This document shows positions 39,187 to 48,809 of a stretch of DNA of 64,000 nucleotides, one piece after another. The notes under the pieces are model-generated. The model saw only the letters and a list, made by a program, of their open reading frames with translations. It had not been told where the DNA came from and ran no database searches. The position numbers and the translations under genes are program-made. Location: NCBI GenBank assembly GCA_021846325.1, contig JAJZBX010000005.1, positions 62,001-126,000 on the forward strand, in the 5' to 3' direction. Source of the DNA: Actinomycetes bacterium. GTDB lineage: Bacteria > Actinomycetota > Acidimicrobiia > Acidimicrobiales > RAAP-2. How positions within the stretch are numbered: the first letter of the stretch is position 1; the number at the start of each line of letters is the position of its first letter.

Positions 39187-39218
39187 CCAACATGAACGCA
39201 ACGTGAACGAGTCGTAAC
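39187..39218 (-). promoter_or_regulatory. PHO-box-like direct repeats upstream of pstB
   Basis: On minus strand GTTACGACTC-GTTCACGTTGC-GTTCATGTTGG: GTTCA units at 11-nt pitch. Confidence 0.7.
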
Positions 39219-39327
39219 GTCGAAACGATCTCTCAGCACCCACTGGTCCCCCGGACCCCATTGCGTCAACGGTCCGGTTGAGCCCATCGCGTAAAGTTGC
39301 GTTCGAACGGCGAGCAATCGAGGGCGC

Positions 39328-40356
39328 ATGCGGATTGGGGTTCTCACGGCCGGCGGCGACGCGCCGGGCCTGAACGCGGCGATCCGCGCCGTCGGGGTCA
39401 TGGCCCTGGCTGACGGGCACGAGGTCATTGGCGTGGCCAACGGCTGGTCGGGGCTCGCGAACTACGCCGGCCGTGACCTGATCGCGGCCGACTTTCGTGG
39501 TGTGGTGGGGCTGGGCGGCACCCTTTTGGGCACTGCCCGTTTCGACCTGGACCACCCAGCCGGCGGTCGAGACCAGGTGCTCGAGTCGATCAGCGAACAC
39601 CTCGACGCGCTCGTCGCCATCGGCGGTGACGGCACCCAGCGAATCTCGCACTGGCTGGCCGAACGCGGTGCACCAGTCGTTGGGGTGCCCAAGACCTTGG
39701 ACAACGATCTGCTCGGTACCGACTACTGCATCGGCTTTGACACCGCGATCAGCATTGTCGCGGAGTCGCTCGACCGCCTCTACACGACCGCCGACTCGCA
39801 CCACCGCGTGATGGTGGTCGAAACGATGGGCCGCACGACTGGATGGGTCGCCGCCCTCGGCGGACTGGCCGGTGGGGCCGACCTCATCGTGATTCCCGAG
39901 TTCCCCCTCACGATGGACGACATCGTCGCGCACCTCGTCAAGCGCCGCAACGCCGGCAATGCGTTTTCCATAGTCGTCGTGGCCGAGGGTGTCAACCTCG
40001 CGACGCTCGGGGGAACCGAGGTCACCGACCTCTCCGCCGATGGCGTGCGCGGGGTGCGCCTCGCCACGCGCGGCGTGGGTCAGTTCGTGGCCACCAAGAT
40101 CGACGAGCACGGTGGCTTCGAAGTTCGAACCACCGTTCTCGGCCATCTCCAGCGAGGCGGCAGTCCGACCGCCTACGACCGCATCTGGGCGACGCGGGTC
40201 GGCGCAGCCGCCTACCACGCCGTCATCGAGGGTGACTTTGGCACGATTCCGCTGGTGCGCGGCGCCACCATTGAGCTCCAGCCCCTGTCGGTGGTGGCCT
40301 ACGGCCAGCGCGGCGTGCCCCGCGAACTCTACGACCTGTGCGCGGCCTTCTTCTAG
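39328..40356 (+). CDS. 6-phosphofructokinase (ATP- or PPi-dependent, G104/K124 type)
   Basis: MRIGVLTAGGDAPGLNAAIR, GGDGTQ, GVPKTLDNDL, MGRTTGW. Confidence 0.92.
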   Translation: MRIGVLTAGGDAPGLNAAIRAVGVMALADGHEVIGVANGWSGLANYAGRDLIAADFRGVVGLGGTLLGTARFDLDHPAGGRDQVLESISEHLDALVAIGGDGTQRISHWLAERGAPVVGVPKTLDNDLLGTDYCIGFDTAISIVAESLDRLYTTADSHHRVMVVETMGRTTGWVAALGGLAGGADLIVIPEFPLTMDDIVAHLVKRRNAGNAFSIVVVAEGVNLATLGGTEVTDLSADGVRGVRLATRGVGQFVATKIDEHGGFEVRTTVLGHLQRGGSPTAYDRIWATRVGAAAYHAVIEGDFGTIPLVRGATIELQPLSVVAYGQRGVPRELYDLCAAFF

Positions 40357-40372
40357 CACCGGTTCGCCCGCG

Positions 40373-40952
40373 CTAGGGACCCAACTGACCGAGACGGTAG
40401 TGGGTGCTACAGAGCACCCGATAGTGAACGTCGCCCGACGCCACGTCACCGTAGTGGAACTGGTCCCGCGCGCGACCACCCCGTCAACGACCCGAGCGTT
40501 GCAGCGGCCGCAACGCGCACCAGCACGACGACGTGAGGGGAAGTTCGTGCGCCCAGTCCGCAATAGCGAAGAGCCGAGCTACGCCGGGAAAGATGTTGGG
40601 GAGAATGTCCGTCGACAACCCAAAGGCGTGCACGTCGACGCCGTGCTCGTCGGCCAGGGCGGTCAGCGTCGACCTGATCGGCACTGGCGAACTGCACCTC
40701 GTCAATCACGAGTTTCTGGACCTCGCGCTGGAGCAGACGGGCCACGTGCGGCGCCCGATCGGCGCCGGGGGCCACGGCTCCGGCTTCGGCCTCGATGCCG
40801 ATACGACTGTTGACCATTCCGCTCGCGCTGCGGTCCCCGAACGTTCACAGCGCCACGTCACTTCGGCCCTCGCGCAGTTGTCAGCAGAGTTGCAGGGCGA
40901 ACGTCGACTTGCCGGCGGCCATCGTGCCGTAGGTGACGGTGAGCTCAGCCAT
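40373..40952 (-). pseudogene. tdk: Thymidine kinase, decayed
   Basis: MAELTVTYGTMAAGKSTFALQLC* P-loop then stop; LVIDEVQFASADQVD, LTALADEHGVDVHAFGLSTDILPNIFPGVARLFAIADWAHEL, RCNARVVDGVVA in different frames. Confidence 0.85.
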
Positions 40953-41022
40953 CGTTACCCATGTCGGGGACCCCTGCCGCCACCGGTTCCTCGACGCGTG
41001 GGTCGCTCGCTAGATTGGCCCC

Positions 41023-41481
41023 ATGGACTACTCCGTACGCGCCATCGCCTACATTCGCAACGATCGCGAGGAGGCGCTCGACGACAACTGGGACGACGTC
41101 GAGAGCAAGGTCGAGCTGGCCGCCGACGTCCCCAGTGAGGCGCTGCGCGGACTCGCCGACTTCTCACACGTGGAGTTGATCTTCTTCGCCGACTGGGCCC
41201 AGGACGTGCCGCCCGCCCCGTGGCACCGCCGTCCGCGAGGCAACGCTGACTGGCCCGACGTCGGCGTGTTCGCCCAACGAAACAAGGACCGTCCGAACCG
41301 GCTGTTGCTGACGACGATCGCCGTGGCGAGCCTCGGCGAGCGGTCCTTCAGCGTGCGCGGCCTCGACGGGATCGACGGCACGCCGGTGCTCGACATCAAA
41401 CCCGTCTTTCGCTGGAGCGTGCCGCGCGGCGAACTGCGCGCGCCCACGTGGAGCGACGACCTCAGCGAGCACTACTTCTAG
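41023..41481 (+). CDS. TrmO/TsaA-like tRNA N6-threonylcarbamoyladenosine methyltransferase family
   Basis: RGLADFSHVELIFFADWAQ, WPDVGVFAQRNKDRPNRLLLTTIAVAS, GTPVLDIKPVF. Confidence 0.82.
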   Translation: MDYSVRAIAYIRNDREEALDDNWDDVESKVELAADVPSEALRGLADFSHVELIFFADWAQDVPPAPWHRRPRGNADWPDVGVFAQRNKDRPNRLLLTTIAVASLGERSFSVRGLDGIDGTPVLDIKPVFRWSVPRGELRAPTWSDDLSEHYF

Positions 41482-41640
41482 CGGGGCTCGCGAACCGGGC
41501 GGCGTGACACCAACGGCCGCGATCACGCCGGCGACCGTGGGCTGACCGCATTCGACAACTCGCCAACTCGCCGAGGATCTCGTAGGGCGCGCCTATGGCG
41601 GCCGGCGGCGACGCGGTCTGGCCCCGAAGGTCGCCGAACC

Positions 41641-42171
41641 CTACCGCGGTGGCGCGACCCCAAAGTTCTCGGGCATCTGAACCGCGACGACCTCGCCGGT
41701 CACCGTCGCCGACCCGTCCACCCACACCGTCGACGCGATGGTCACGCGCCGTCCCTTGATCTGGGTAAAGTCACCGCGAATCTCCAGCGACGGACCCAGC
41801 GGCGTGGGCTGCGCGAAACGAACCGATAGCGTGCCCGTCACGAATCGGAAGGCCGGTGAGGTGTCCATCGCGCGATCCTCGGCACGGTACATCGCCGCCG
41901 CGGCGGTACCGGTGCTGTGGCAGTCGATAAGCGACGCGATGAGACCGCCGTACACGTAGCCGGGAACGGCGGTGTGAAATGGCGCCGGCGTGAAGTGGGT
42001 CAGGCTCTGGTCGCCGTCCCACACCGTTTGAACGCGGTAGCCGTGCTCGTTGAGACGCCCGCAGCCGTAGCAATGGGCCACGTGTTCCGGGTAGTAGTCC
42101 TGAAAGGCTCGCACGCGTCCACCGATCGTTTGCCGAGGCGATCGTAGCGCCCGGTCATCGCCGGCCGACAT
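41641..42171 (-). CDS. PaaI-like hotdog-fold thioesterase
   Basis: CYGCGRLNEHGYRVQTVWDGDQ, HTAVPGYVYGGLIASLIDCHSTGTA. Confidence 0.82.
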   Translation of the reverse strand: MSAGDDRALRSPRQTIGGRVRAFQDYYPEHVAHCYGCGRLNEHGYRVQTVWDGDQSLTHFTPAPFHTAVPGYVYGGLIASLIDCHSTGTAAAAMYRAEDRAMDTSPAFRFVTGTLSVRFAQPTPLGPSLEIRGDFTQIKGRRVTIASTVWVDGSATVTGEVVAVQMPENFGVAPPR

Positions 42172-42201
42172 TGGACGACCTTGCCCGTGCGTAACGAGGC
42201 G

Positions 42202-43134
42202 TCAGCGACGCCGGGCTTCGAGAAAGGCGTCGATGCCCGCCCTGGTCGGCGCCGTCGCCGGGCCGCGCGCCGCGATGGCCATCGCCGCCGCGGCGTTGGC
42301 GCGTCTGGCGGCCTCGAGCGTCGGGGTGCCGCGCGCGAGCTCGGCGAGCAGGACACCGTTGTGAGCGTCGCCGGCGCCGTTCGTGTCGATGACCTCGGTG
42401 TCAAAGGACGCCACGCGCTCAACGCCACGCTCGACGACGAGGCAGCCCGAGGCGCCGTCGTGGACGATGACGCCCCGGTGCACTCGCGTGCGCAACTCGG
42501 CCGCCGCGCTCGGCGTCGAGTCGAGTCCGCTGAGTGCTCGGCACTCGCCCGCGCTGGCGAGCAGCCAGTCGGTGCGAGCCAATACCCGCGCGAGGGTGGC
42601 CGGTTCGCTGTCGAGCACGCGAGCCCCGGGGTCCAGGGCGACCACGGCGTCACCCGTGACCGAGTCCAGCCACGGTGCGATGACCGCCGCCAGTTCGGGG
42701 TGCGCGAGGTTGTACCCCGACAGGTAGACGTAGTCCCCCGGCCGCACCTCGAGGGCGTCGAGTGTGTCGCGCCGCAGTCCCAGCTCCGCTCCCGGTGCCG
42801 TGATGAAGGTCCGCTCACCCGCCTGGTCGATCACGACGACGCAGACCCCGAGGTCGTCATCGCCGTCGTCACCACCGGGCACCCCAATGCCTTCGGACTG
42901 CAGCGCGTCGCGCGCGAGGCTGGCGAACGGGCCCGCGCCGAGCCGACCACCGTAGATCGTCGCCATGCCTTGACGCGCGGCCGCGGCGAGCACGTTGAAG
43001 CCACCACCGGGCGTCACCAGGGATGCCTCGCTTCGCACGTCACCACCGCGCGAGGGCAGCGCGACGACGCGCAGCGTCAGGTCGATCAGTACGCTGTCGA
43101 GGACTACGAGCCGGGGCCGCACCGCGCTAGTCAT
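42202..43134 (-). CDS. PfkB family carbohydrate kinase (ribokinase-like)
   Basis: GGGFNVLAAAARQGM, DTNGAGDAHNGVLLAELARG. Confidence 0.88.
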   Translation of the reverse strand: MTSAVRPRLVVLDSVLIDLTLRVVALPSRGGDVRSEASLVTPGGGFNVLAAAARQGMATIYGGRLGAGPFASLARDALQSEGIGVPGGDDGDDDLGVCVVVIDQAGERTFITAPGAELGLRRDTLDALEVRPGDYVYLSGYNLAHPELAAVIAPWLDSVTGDAVVALDPGARVLDSEPATLARVLARTDWLLASAGECRALSGLDSTPSAAAELRTRVHRGVIVHDGASGCLVVERGVERVASFDTEVIDTNGAGDAHNGVLLAELARGTPTLEAARRANAAAAMAIAARGPATAPTRAGIDAFLEARRR

Positions 43135-44023
43135 GCTGAGCGAGAAAGTCGCCGACCACCTCGAGGTAACGCTCGGTTTCCTCAATGAAGGGCATGTGGC
43201 TCGAGTGTTGGAATATCTCCCAGCGCACGTCGTCGATCCGATCGAAGAACGGCTGGACGACGGCAGGGGTGGCCTCGTCGAAGTGGCCCGACGCGAGCAG
43301 CGTCGGCGCGTCAATGCGATCGAGGCGGTCGATGATCGACCACGTGCGCAGACTGCCGATGCAGAGGAACTCGTTGGGCCCGTTCATCGTCTGGTAGACC
43401 GTTGGGTCATCGGCGACCTGCGCCATCGAGGCGAGGACTTCGGGCGGGTTGGGGATGACGCGACAGACGTGGCGGTCGTAGAAGACCTGCGTCGCTTCGA
43501 CGTACGCCGGGTCGTCGGTCGTGTTGTCCGCTTCGTGTCGATCGAGGGTCTCGCGCACGCCGGCGGGCAGATCACGACGAAGTCGCTTTGCCTCAGCGAC
43601 CCACAGGTCCATCGACGCCGGCGAATTGCTGATCACCAGCGACGCGAGCCCCGCGGGCCGATTTACGGCGTGCTCGGCCGCGAGCATGCCTCCCCACGAT
43701 TGACCAAGGAGGTGATAGCGATCGACGCACAACGCGTCGAGCAGGTTCGCCAGTTCGTCGAGAAAGAGCTGAACCGTCCAAAAGTCCGCACCGCGACCAC
43801 GCAGGTGCGTCGAGCGTCCACAACCGACCTGGTCGTAGTGGATGACGGGCCGACCGGCCGCGGCGAGATTCGCCAGGTTGAGCAGGTAGTCGTGTGCGGC
43901 GCCCGGACCACCGTGCAAGACCACCAGGGGAATCGCGCCACCGTCGAGGTCACCGGTGACTCGGTACCAGGTCTCATGGGACCCGAAGGGAACGGTACCG
44001 GCGTGCGACGCGTCGAGGGCCAT
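43127..44023 (-). CDS. Proline iminopeptidase-family alpha/beta hydrolase
   Basis: VVLHGGPGAAHDYLLNLANL, LLGQSWGGMLAAEHAVNRP. Confidence 0.92.
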   Translation of the reverse strand: MALDASHAGTVPFGSHETWYRVTGDLDGGAIPLVVLHGGPGAAHDYLLNLANLAAAGRPVIHYDQVGCGRSTHLRGRGADFWTVQLFLDELANLLDALCVDRYHLLGQSWGGMLAAEHAVNRPAGLASLVISNSPASMDLWVAEAKRLRRDLPAGVRETLDRHEADNTTDDPAYVEATQVFYDRHVCRVIPNPPEVLASMAQVADDPTVYQTMNGPNEFLCIGSLRTWSIIDRLDRIDAPTLLASGHFDEATPAVVQPFFDRIDDVRWEIFQHSSHMPFIEETERYLEVVGDFLAQHD

Positions 44024-44186
44024 GGCGTGACCCTACCCGACTGTCCGCTGAGGGGGCGCCGCGAACGCACCGGCGATTTTTAGCCAGACATTACGTTTCG
44101 CGCCCTCGGGCGCGCAACGAGGTTGCTAGCGTTGCTGAGAACAGTTGCGACCATTCGGTCAACGATGCACGAGGCGCTGGTCCCCC

Positions 44187-44822
44187 ATGGCACGACGAAC
44201 TCCCCAACACGCGCGCCCCCGCGTTCGTCCCCGGTCGCGCACCGGCGGGGTCGAGGGCAACGCCCGATTCACCAGCTCCTTCGCCGCGGTCATCTTCATA
44301 CTGCTGTTCGTCGAGGGCGTGACGATCGTGAGCATCCGCTCGTTGCTCACCCCGCACGTCTTCATCGGTGTCTTGCTCATCCCCCCGGTGCTGATGAAAA
44401 TTGGCTCGACGACGTGGCGAATGCTCAAGTACTACACCGGTAGTCGCGAGTATCGGCTGAAGGGTCCGCCCGCGCCACTGCTGCGCCTGCTCGGTCCGGT
44501 GCTCGTCGTCTTGACGATCGTGATGCTGCTTTCGGGTGTGGGCCTCGTGGTCGGGGCACCCGTCTCGTCACGCCCGCTGCTCTTCACGATTCACCGCGCC
44601 TCGTTCGTCCTGTGGTTCGGCGCTATGGCGATCCACGTCCTCGGCCACGCCATCGACACGGCCCGCTTCGCCCCGCGCGACTGGATTGCCTACACGCGTC
44701 GCCAGGTCCGCGGCGCATCGGCTCGCCAGTGGTCACTGGGCGCGTCGCTCGTCCTGGGCGCCATCGCCGCGGCCATTATCACGCCCTACGCCGCCAACTG
44801 GCACGCCGCCTTCTTCGGCTGA
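44187..44822 (+). CDS. Cytochrome b561/DUF4405-like integral membrane protein
   Basis: Four or five TMs with conserved His residues (LLTPHVFIGVLLIPP, TIHRASFVLWFGAMAIHVLGH). Confidence 0.72.
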   Translation: MARRTPQHARPRVRPRSRTGGVEGNARFTSSFAAVIFILLFVEGVTIVSIRSLLTPHVFIGVLLIPPVLMKIGSTTWRMLKYYTGSREYRLKGPPAPLLRLLGPVLVVLTIVMLLSGVGLVVGAPVSSRPLLFTIHRASFVLWFGAMAIHVLGHAIDTARFAPRDWIAYTRRQVRGASARQWSLGASLVLGAIAAAIITPYAANWHAAFFG

Positions 44823-44824
44823 CG

Positions 44825-45604
44825 CTACGGCGCGACGAGGGGTACCGACGCGCCCGGCTCAATGGCGACGACCCGCGTTTGGCCACCTCGATCACTGAGG
44901 TGGCGCACCACCTCGTCGGGCGTACCCGCGAGCAGCGGGAACGTGCCGTAGTGGATCGGCGTGAAGCGGGCCACCCCGAGCAGGCCGAGGGCGTAGGCGG
45001 CCTCGCGCGGACCCATGTTGTAGTGGCCGTCGATCGGCATCAGCGCGATCTCGGGCGCGTAGAGCTCGCGGATGATCGCCATGTCGCCGAACACGTTCGT
45101 GTCGCCTGAGACGTAGACCGGTCCGCCGCCGCCAACCGGCAGGTGCGCCACGAACCCCACCGGATTGCCTCCGTAGATAGAGGGCAGGCCGTCGCCCGCG
45201 GCGACGCCGCACGAGTGGTCGGCCCCCACCATGGTGAGCGCCACGTCACCGACGTGCACCGTGCCGCCCTTGTTCATCTCGAGGAGATTCGTCACGCCCT
45301 GGGTCGCAAAATAGGCCGCCATCTCAGGAACGCAGACGATGGTCGCCCCGGTCTCGAGCACCACCGGCACCGCGGACCCCATGTGATCGAAGTGACCGTG
45401 GGTCACCGCGATGACGTCGATCGGACCGAGAGCCTCGAGCGTGACTGGACTCTTCGGATTCTCGAGCCACGGATCGAAGAGCACTCGGGTGCCCGTCGCG
45501 GTGGTCATGAGCACGCTCGCGTGGCCGAGCCACGTGAGCGAACCGGGAACCGCGTACTCACCGACGGCGACTGCCGCGTCACTCAATGTCGTTGTCATGT
45601 TCAC
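44825..45604 (-). CDS. UPF0173-like metallo-beta-lactamase-fold metal-dependent hydrolase
   Basis: LTWLGHASVLMTTATGTRVLFDPWLENPKSP, THGHFDHMGSA, MPIDGHYNMGPREAAYAL. Confidence 0.9.
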   Translation of the reverse strand: MNMTTTLSDAAVAVGEYAVPGSLTWLGHASVLMTTATGTRVLFDPWLENPKSPVTLEALGPIDVIAVTHGHFDHMGSAVPVVLETGATIVCVPEMAAYFATQGVTNLLEMNKGGTVHVGDVALTMVGADHSCGVAAGDGLPSIYGGNPVGFVAHLPVGGGGPVYVSGDTNVFGDMAIIRELYAPEIALMPIDGHYNMGPREAAYALGLLGVARFTPIHYGTFPLLAGTPDEVVRHLSDRGGQTRVVAIEPGASVPLVAP

Positions 45605-45690
45605 CCCTAATCGTCTCGAAATTCACGACAAGGCCCACCGTAGCGGACGTCTCGCGCGCGAGCCTACAGTTGGCGTTCGAGGAGGCTTTC

Positions 45691-46029
45691 ATGCTTGTCA
45701 CGACCACGAATGATGTGGCCGACCACCGGATCGTCAAGGTGCTCGGCGAAGTCAACGGGCTCACCGTGCACACCCGAAACGTTGGCGCACAGCTCGGCGC
45801 GACGTTCAAGGCGCTCGGCGGTGGCGAGTTGCGCGGACTGACCAAACAGCTCCAGCAGTCGCGCGCCGAAGCCCTCGAACGGATGTCCGACAATGCCCGG
45901 GACATGGGCGCCAACGCCGTCATCGCGATGCGTTACGACTCCAACGAGCTGGCCAACACGTTCCAGGAGATTCTCGCCTACGGCACGGCGGTGGTGATCG
46001 AGCCACTAGCCGCGGGCGCTACCGGATGA
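45691..46029 (+). CDS. YbjQ/UPF0145 heavy-metal-binding domain protein
   Basis: VTTTNDVADHRIVKVLGEVNGLTVHTRNVGAQLGATFKALGGGELRGLTKQLQQSRAEALERMSDNARDMGANAVIAMRYDSNEL. Confidence 0.9.
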   Translation: MLVTTTNDVADHRIVKVLGEVNGLTVHTRNVGAQLGATFKALGGGELRGLTKQLQQSRAEALERMSDNARDMGANAVIAMRYDSNELANTFQEILAYGTAVVIEPLAAGATG

Positions 46030-47327
46030 TTCCGATACTCACGACCGAGGCGATGCGACGCGCCGACGCGCGCGCGGTGGCTCGGCGCGGGGTGGACGCG
46101 CTGGTGCGCGACGCCGGGACCGCCATCGCACTCGTCGCGATCTCCCAGTTGCGTGCCACCTACGGTGCGCGCGTCGCCGTCCTGGTCGGCCCCGGCCTCA
46201 ATGGTGCCGACGGCCGCGTCGCCGCTGAACAGCTGGCCCGGCGCGGCGCCCGCGTCGACACCGTGGAAGTCGCCCACCAACCAGCCTCCTTACGTGGTTA
46301 CGACCTGGTCATCGACGCCGCCTTTGGACTCGGCTGCTCGCGCGCCTACCGGGCACCGCACGTCGCCCCGACCACCACGGTCGTCGCGGCGGACCTCCCG
46401 TCCGGGGTGAACGCCGACACCGGCGAGGTCCTCGGCCAACCGCTCAAGGCCCACGTCACCGTTGCCCTGGGGGCGCTCAAACCGGCTCACCTGACGGGCC
46501 ACGCCGCGGCGTACGTCGGAGAACTGCGCGTCGCGAACCTCGGCATCGCCTGCGACGGCGACGACGGGCTCGTCGAATTCGCCGACCTCGCGGGCTTCGT
46601 GCGCTGGAGCCGCGACGACCACAAGTGGGACCACGCCATCGACGTCATCGCGGGGTCGGCGCTCATGCCCGGCGCGGCGGACCTCGTGACGCGCGGCGCC
46701 CTGGCGGGCGGAGCTTCGATGATCCGACTGACCAGCCGCGACGACGTGGCGTCGCTGGTGGCGATCGCCAGTGAAGTCGTTCGCACCAGTGGGCCACCGG
46801 ACCGGCGAAGTCGGGCGATCGTCGCTGGTCCGGGCCTCGGCAGCGACGCGGCCGCTTGGCTCGCGACCAAACTGGGCGACGTGAGCGTTCCCGTCGTGCT
46901 CGACGCCGACGGGCTCGACGAGCGCGTCCTCAGCGTGCGCCGCGACGAACCCTGGGTCCTCACCCCGCACGACGGCGAGTACGAGCGGATCGTGGGCTCG
47001 AGCCCGCCGGCCGACCGGTTCGAGGCCGCTCGGGCACTCGCTCGTTCTTCCGGCTGCGTCACGCTGCTCAAGGGGCCCACGACCGTGGTCGCCCACCCCG
47101 ACGGGCGACTGCGCGTCATTCAGTCCGGGACCAGCGCGCTCGCGACCGCGGGGACCGGTGACGTTCTCGCTGGACTCATCGGCGCGAGCATCGCTCGCGG
47201 CCACGATCCGCTCGACGCCGCGGCGCTCGGCGCCTTCATCCACGGCGCCGCGGGCGCCCGGCTGACCCGTTACGCCCGGTCTTCGGATCTGCCCGACGCC
47301 ATCGCTCGCGTACTCGCGGACCTTTGA
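46026..47327 (+). CDS. Bifunctional ADP-dependent NAD(P)H-hydrate dehydratase/epimerase
   Basis: N-term YjeF-like VLVGPGLNGADGRVAAEQLA; C-term TPHDGEYERIVG, TLLKGPTTVV, TAGTGDVLAGLIGA. Confidence 0.9.
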   Translation: MIPILTTEAMRRADARAVARRGVDALVRDAGTAIALVAISQLRATYGARVAVLVGPGLNGADGRVAAEQLARRGARVDTVEVAHQPASLRGYDLVIDAAFGLGCSRAYRAPHVAPTTTVVAADLPSGVNADTGEVLGQPLKAHVTVALGALKPAHLTGHAAAYVGELRVANLGIACDGDDGLVEFADLAGFVRWSRDDHKWDHAIDVIAGSALMPGAADLVTRGALAGGASMIRLTSRDDVASLVAIASEVVRTSGPPDRRSRAIVAGPGLGSDAAAWLATKLGDVSVPVVLDADGLDERVLSVRRDEPWVLTPHDGEYERIVGSSPPADRFEAARALARSSGCVTLLKGPTTVVAHPDGRLRVIQSGTSALATAGTGDVLAGLIGASIARGHDPLDAAALGAFIHGAAGARLTRYARSSDLPDAIARVLADL

Positions 47328-47329
47328 CG

Positions 47330-48565
47330 CTAGCCGGCGGCCCCGATGTGGAAGTCGCGGCTGTGCTTGCGGATCTCGCGACGCGCGATCGTCATCTTGT
47401 GTACCTCGTCGGGTCCGTCGGCGATGCGCAGTGTTCGAACGCCCGCGTACATGTGCGCGAGCGGTGTGAACTGGGTGACCCCGGCCGCGCCGTGGACTTG
47501 AATAGCGCGGTCGATCACCTTCAGGGCCACGTTGGGTACCGCCACCTTGATGCCGGAGATCTCCGCCGCGGCGCCCTTGTTGCCGACCGTGTCCATGAGA
47601 TGGGCCGTGTGCAGGACGTACTCGCGCGCCATGTCGATCTCGATACGCGACTCGGCGATCCAGTCCTGGATCAGACCCTTGTGAGCGAGGCTCGATCCGA
47701 ACGTGTGACGCTCCAGCGACCTCGACACCATCAATGCCAGGGCCCGCTCGGCCACACCAATCGTGCGCATGCAGTGGTGGATCCGCCCCGGTCCGAGACG
47801 GGCCTGGGCGATCGCGAAGCCGCCACCCTCCTCACCGAGCAGGTTGTCAACCGGAACGCGAACGTCACGGTAGATGACTTCGGGGTGCCCACCGCGCTCG
47901 TCGTACCCAAAGACGTGAGGCTCCAGCCCAATCTCGACACCGGGGGACTCACGCGGCACGACGATCATTGACTGCTGACGGTGTCGAGGGCCGGTCGGGT
48001 CGGTCTTGCCCATCACGATGAGGACTTGGCACCGGGGCGACCGAGCGCCGCTGGAAAACCACTTGCGGCCATTCAAGACGTACTCGTCACCGTCGCGTTC
48101 GATCGACAGTCCAATGTTGGTGGCGTCGGACGACGCGACGTCGGGTTCGGTCATCGAGAAGGCGCTGCGAATCTCACCCGCGAGCAGCGGTGCCAGCCAG
48201 GTGGCCTTGACCCCTTCCGAGCCGTAAAGGTTGAGGATCTCCATGTTGCCGGTGTCGGGCGCGTTGCAGTTCATCGCTTCGGAGGCGAAATCGTAGCGTC
48301 CGAGTTGCTCCGAAATCGGCGCGTAGTCGAGATTCGACAGGGGCGTGCCCGGGCTGTCGGCGTTCAAGTGCGGCAGGAACAGGTTCCACAGGCCCCGCTC
48401 GAGGGCCTGTGCCTTCAGTCGGTCCAAGATGGGCGGGTAGCCGTCAATGCCGAGCTCGGCGAGTTGGGCGTAGTACGTCGCTTCACTCGGTTCGATCACG
48501 TGCTCGATGAACTGCCCTACCGACTCCTGCACCTCGAGTCCACGATCAGAGAACGCGTACGGCAC
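47330..48565 (-). CDS. Acyl-CoA dehydrogenase
   Basis: FSMTEPDVASSDATNIGLSIERDGDEYVLNGRKWFSSGA; IQVHGAAGVTQFTPLAHMYAGVRTLRIADGPDEVH. Confidence 0.93.
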   Translation of the reverse strand: MPYAFSDRGLEVQESVGQFIEHVIEPSEATYYAQLAELGIDGYPPILDRLKAQALERGLWNLFLPHLNADSPGTPLSNLDYAPISEQLGRYDFASEAMNCNAPDTGNMEILNLYGSEGVKATWLAPLLAGEIRSAFSMTEPDVASSDATNIGLSIERDGDEYVLNGRKWFSSGARSPRCQVLIVMGKTDPTGPRHRQQSMIVVPRESPGVEIGLEPHVFGYDERGGHPEVIYRDVRVPVDNLLGEEGGGFAIAQARLGPGRIHHCMRTIGVAERALALMVSRSLERHTFGSSLAHKGLIQDWIAESRIEIDMAREYVLHTAHLMDTVGNKGAAAEISGIKVAVPNVALKVIDRAIQVHGAAGVTQFTPLAHMYAGVRTLRIADGPDEVHKMTIARREIRKHSRDFHIGAAG

Positions 48566-48809
48566 TGGCCACCCCTCGTTGAAAAATCTCTCTCGCCCCC
48601 AGGCTAGTCAAGGCCCCACGAGCACACCGTCGGACCCGTCGCCCCGTCGGCGATCGGCCACGAGTGCGGCGCGAGTAGTGGGCCGGGCCGCGACGACGTC
48701 GGCCCGAAAGCCAGGCCACTCGCGTCGAAGGGGACTCGTGCGCACGATGGCGAGTAACCCGTCGTCGACGCTGAGCCCTCGCTCGTAGCGTCGCTGATAC
48801 GCTGCGGCC

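Noticed and set aside
38308-40563. 751-aa ORF ending in PstB
   Set aside because: N-terminal two-thirds is antisense to pfk; PstB begins at GTG 39144.
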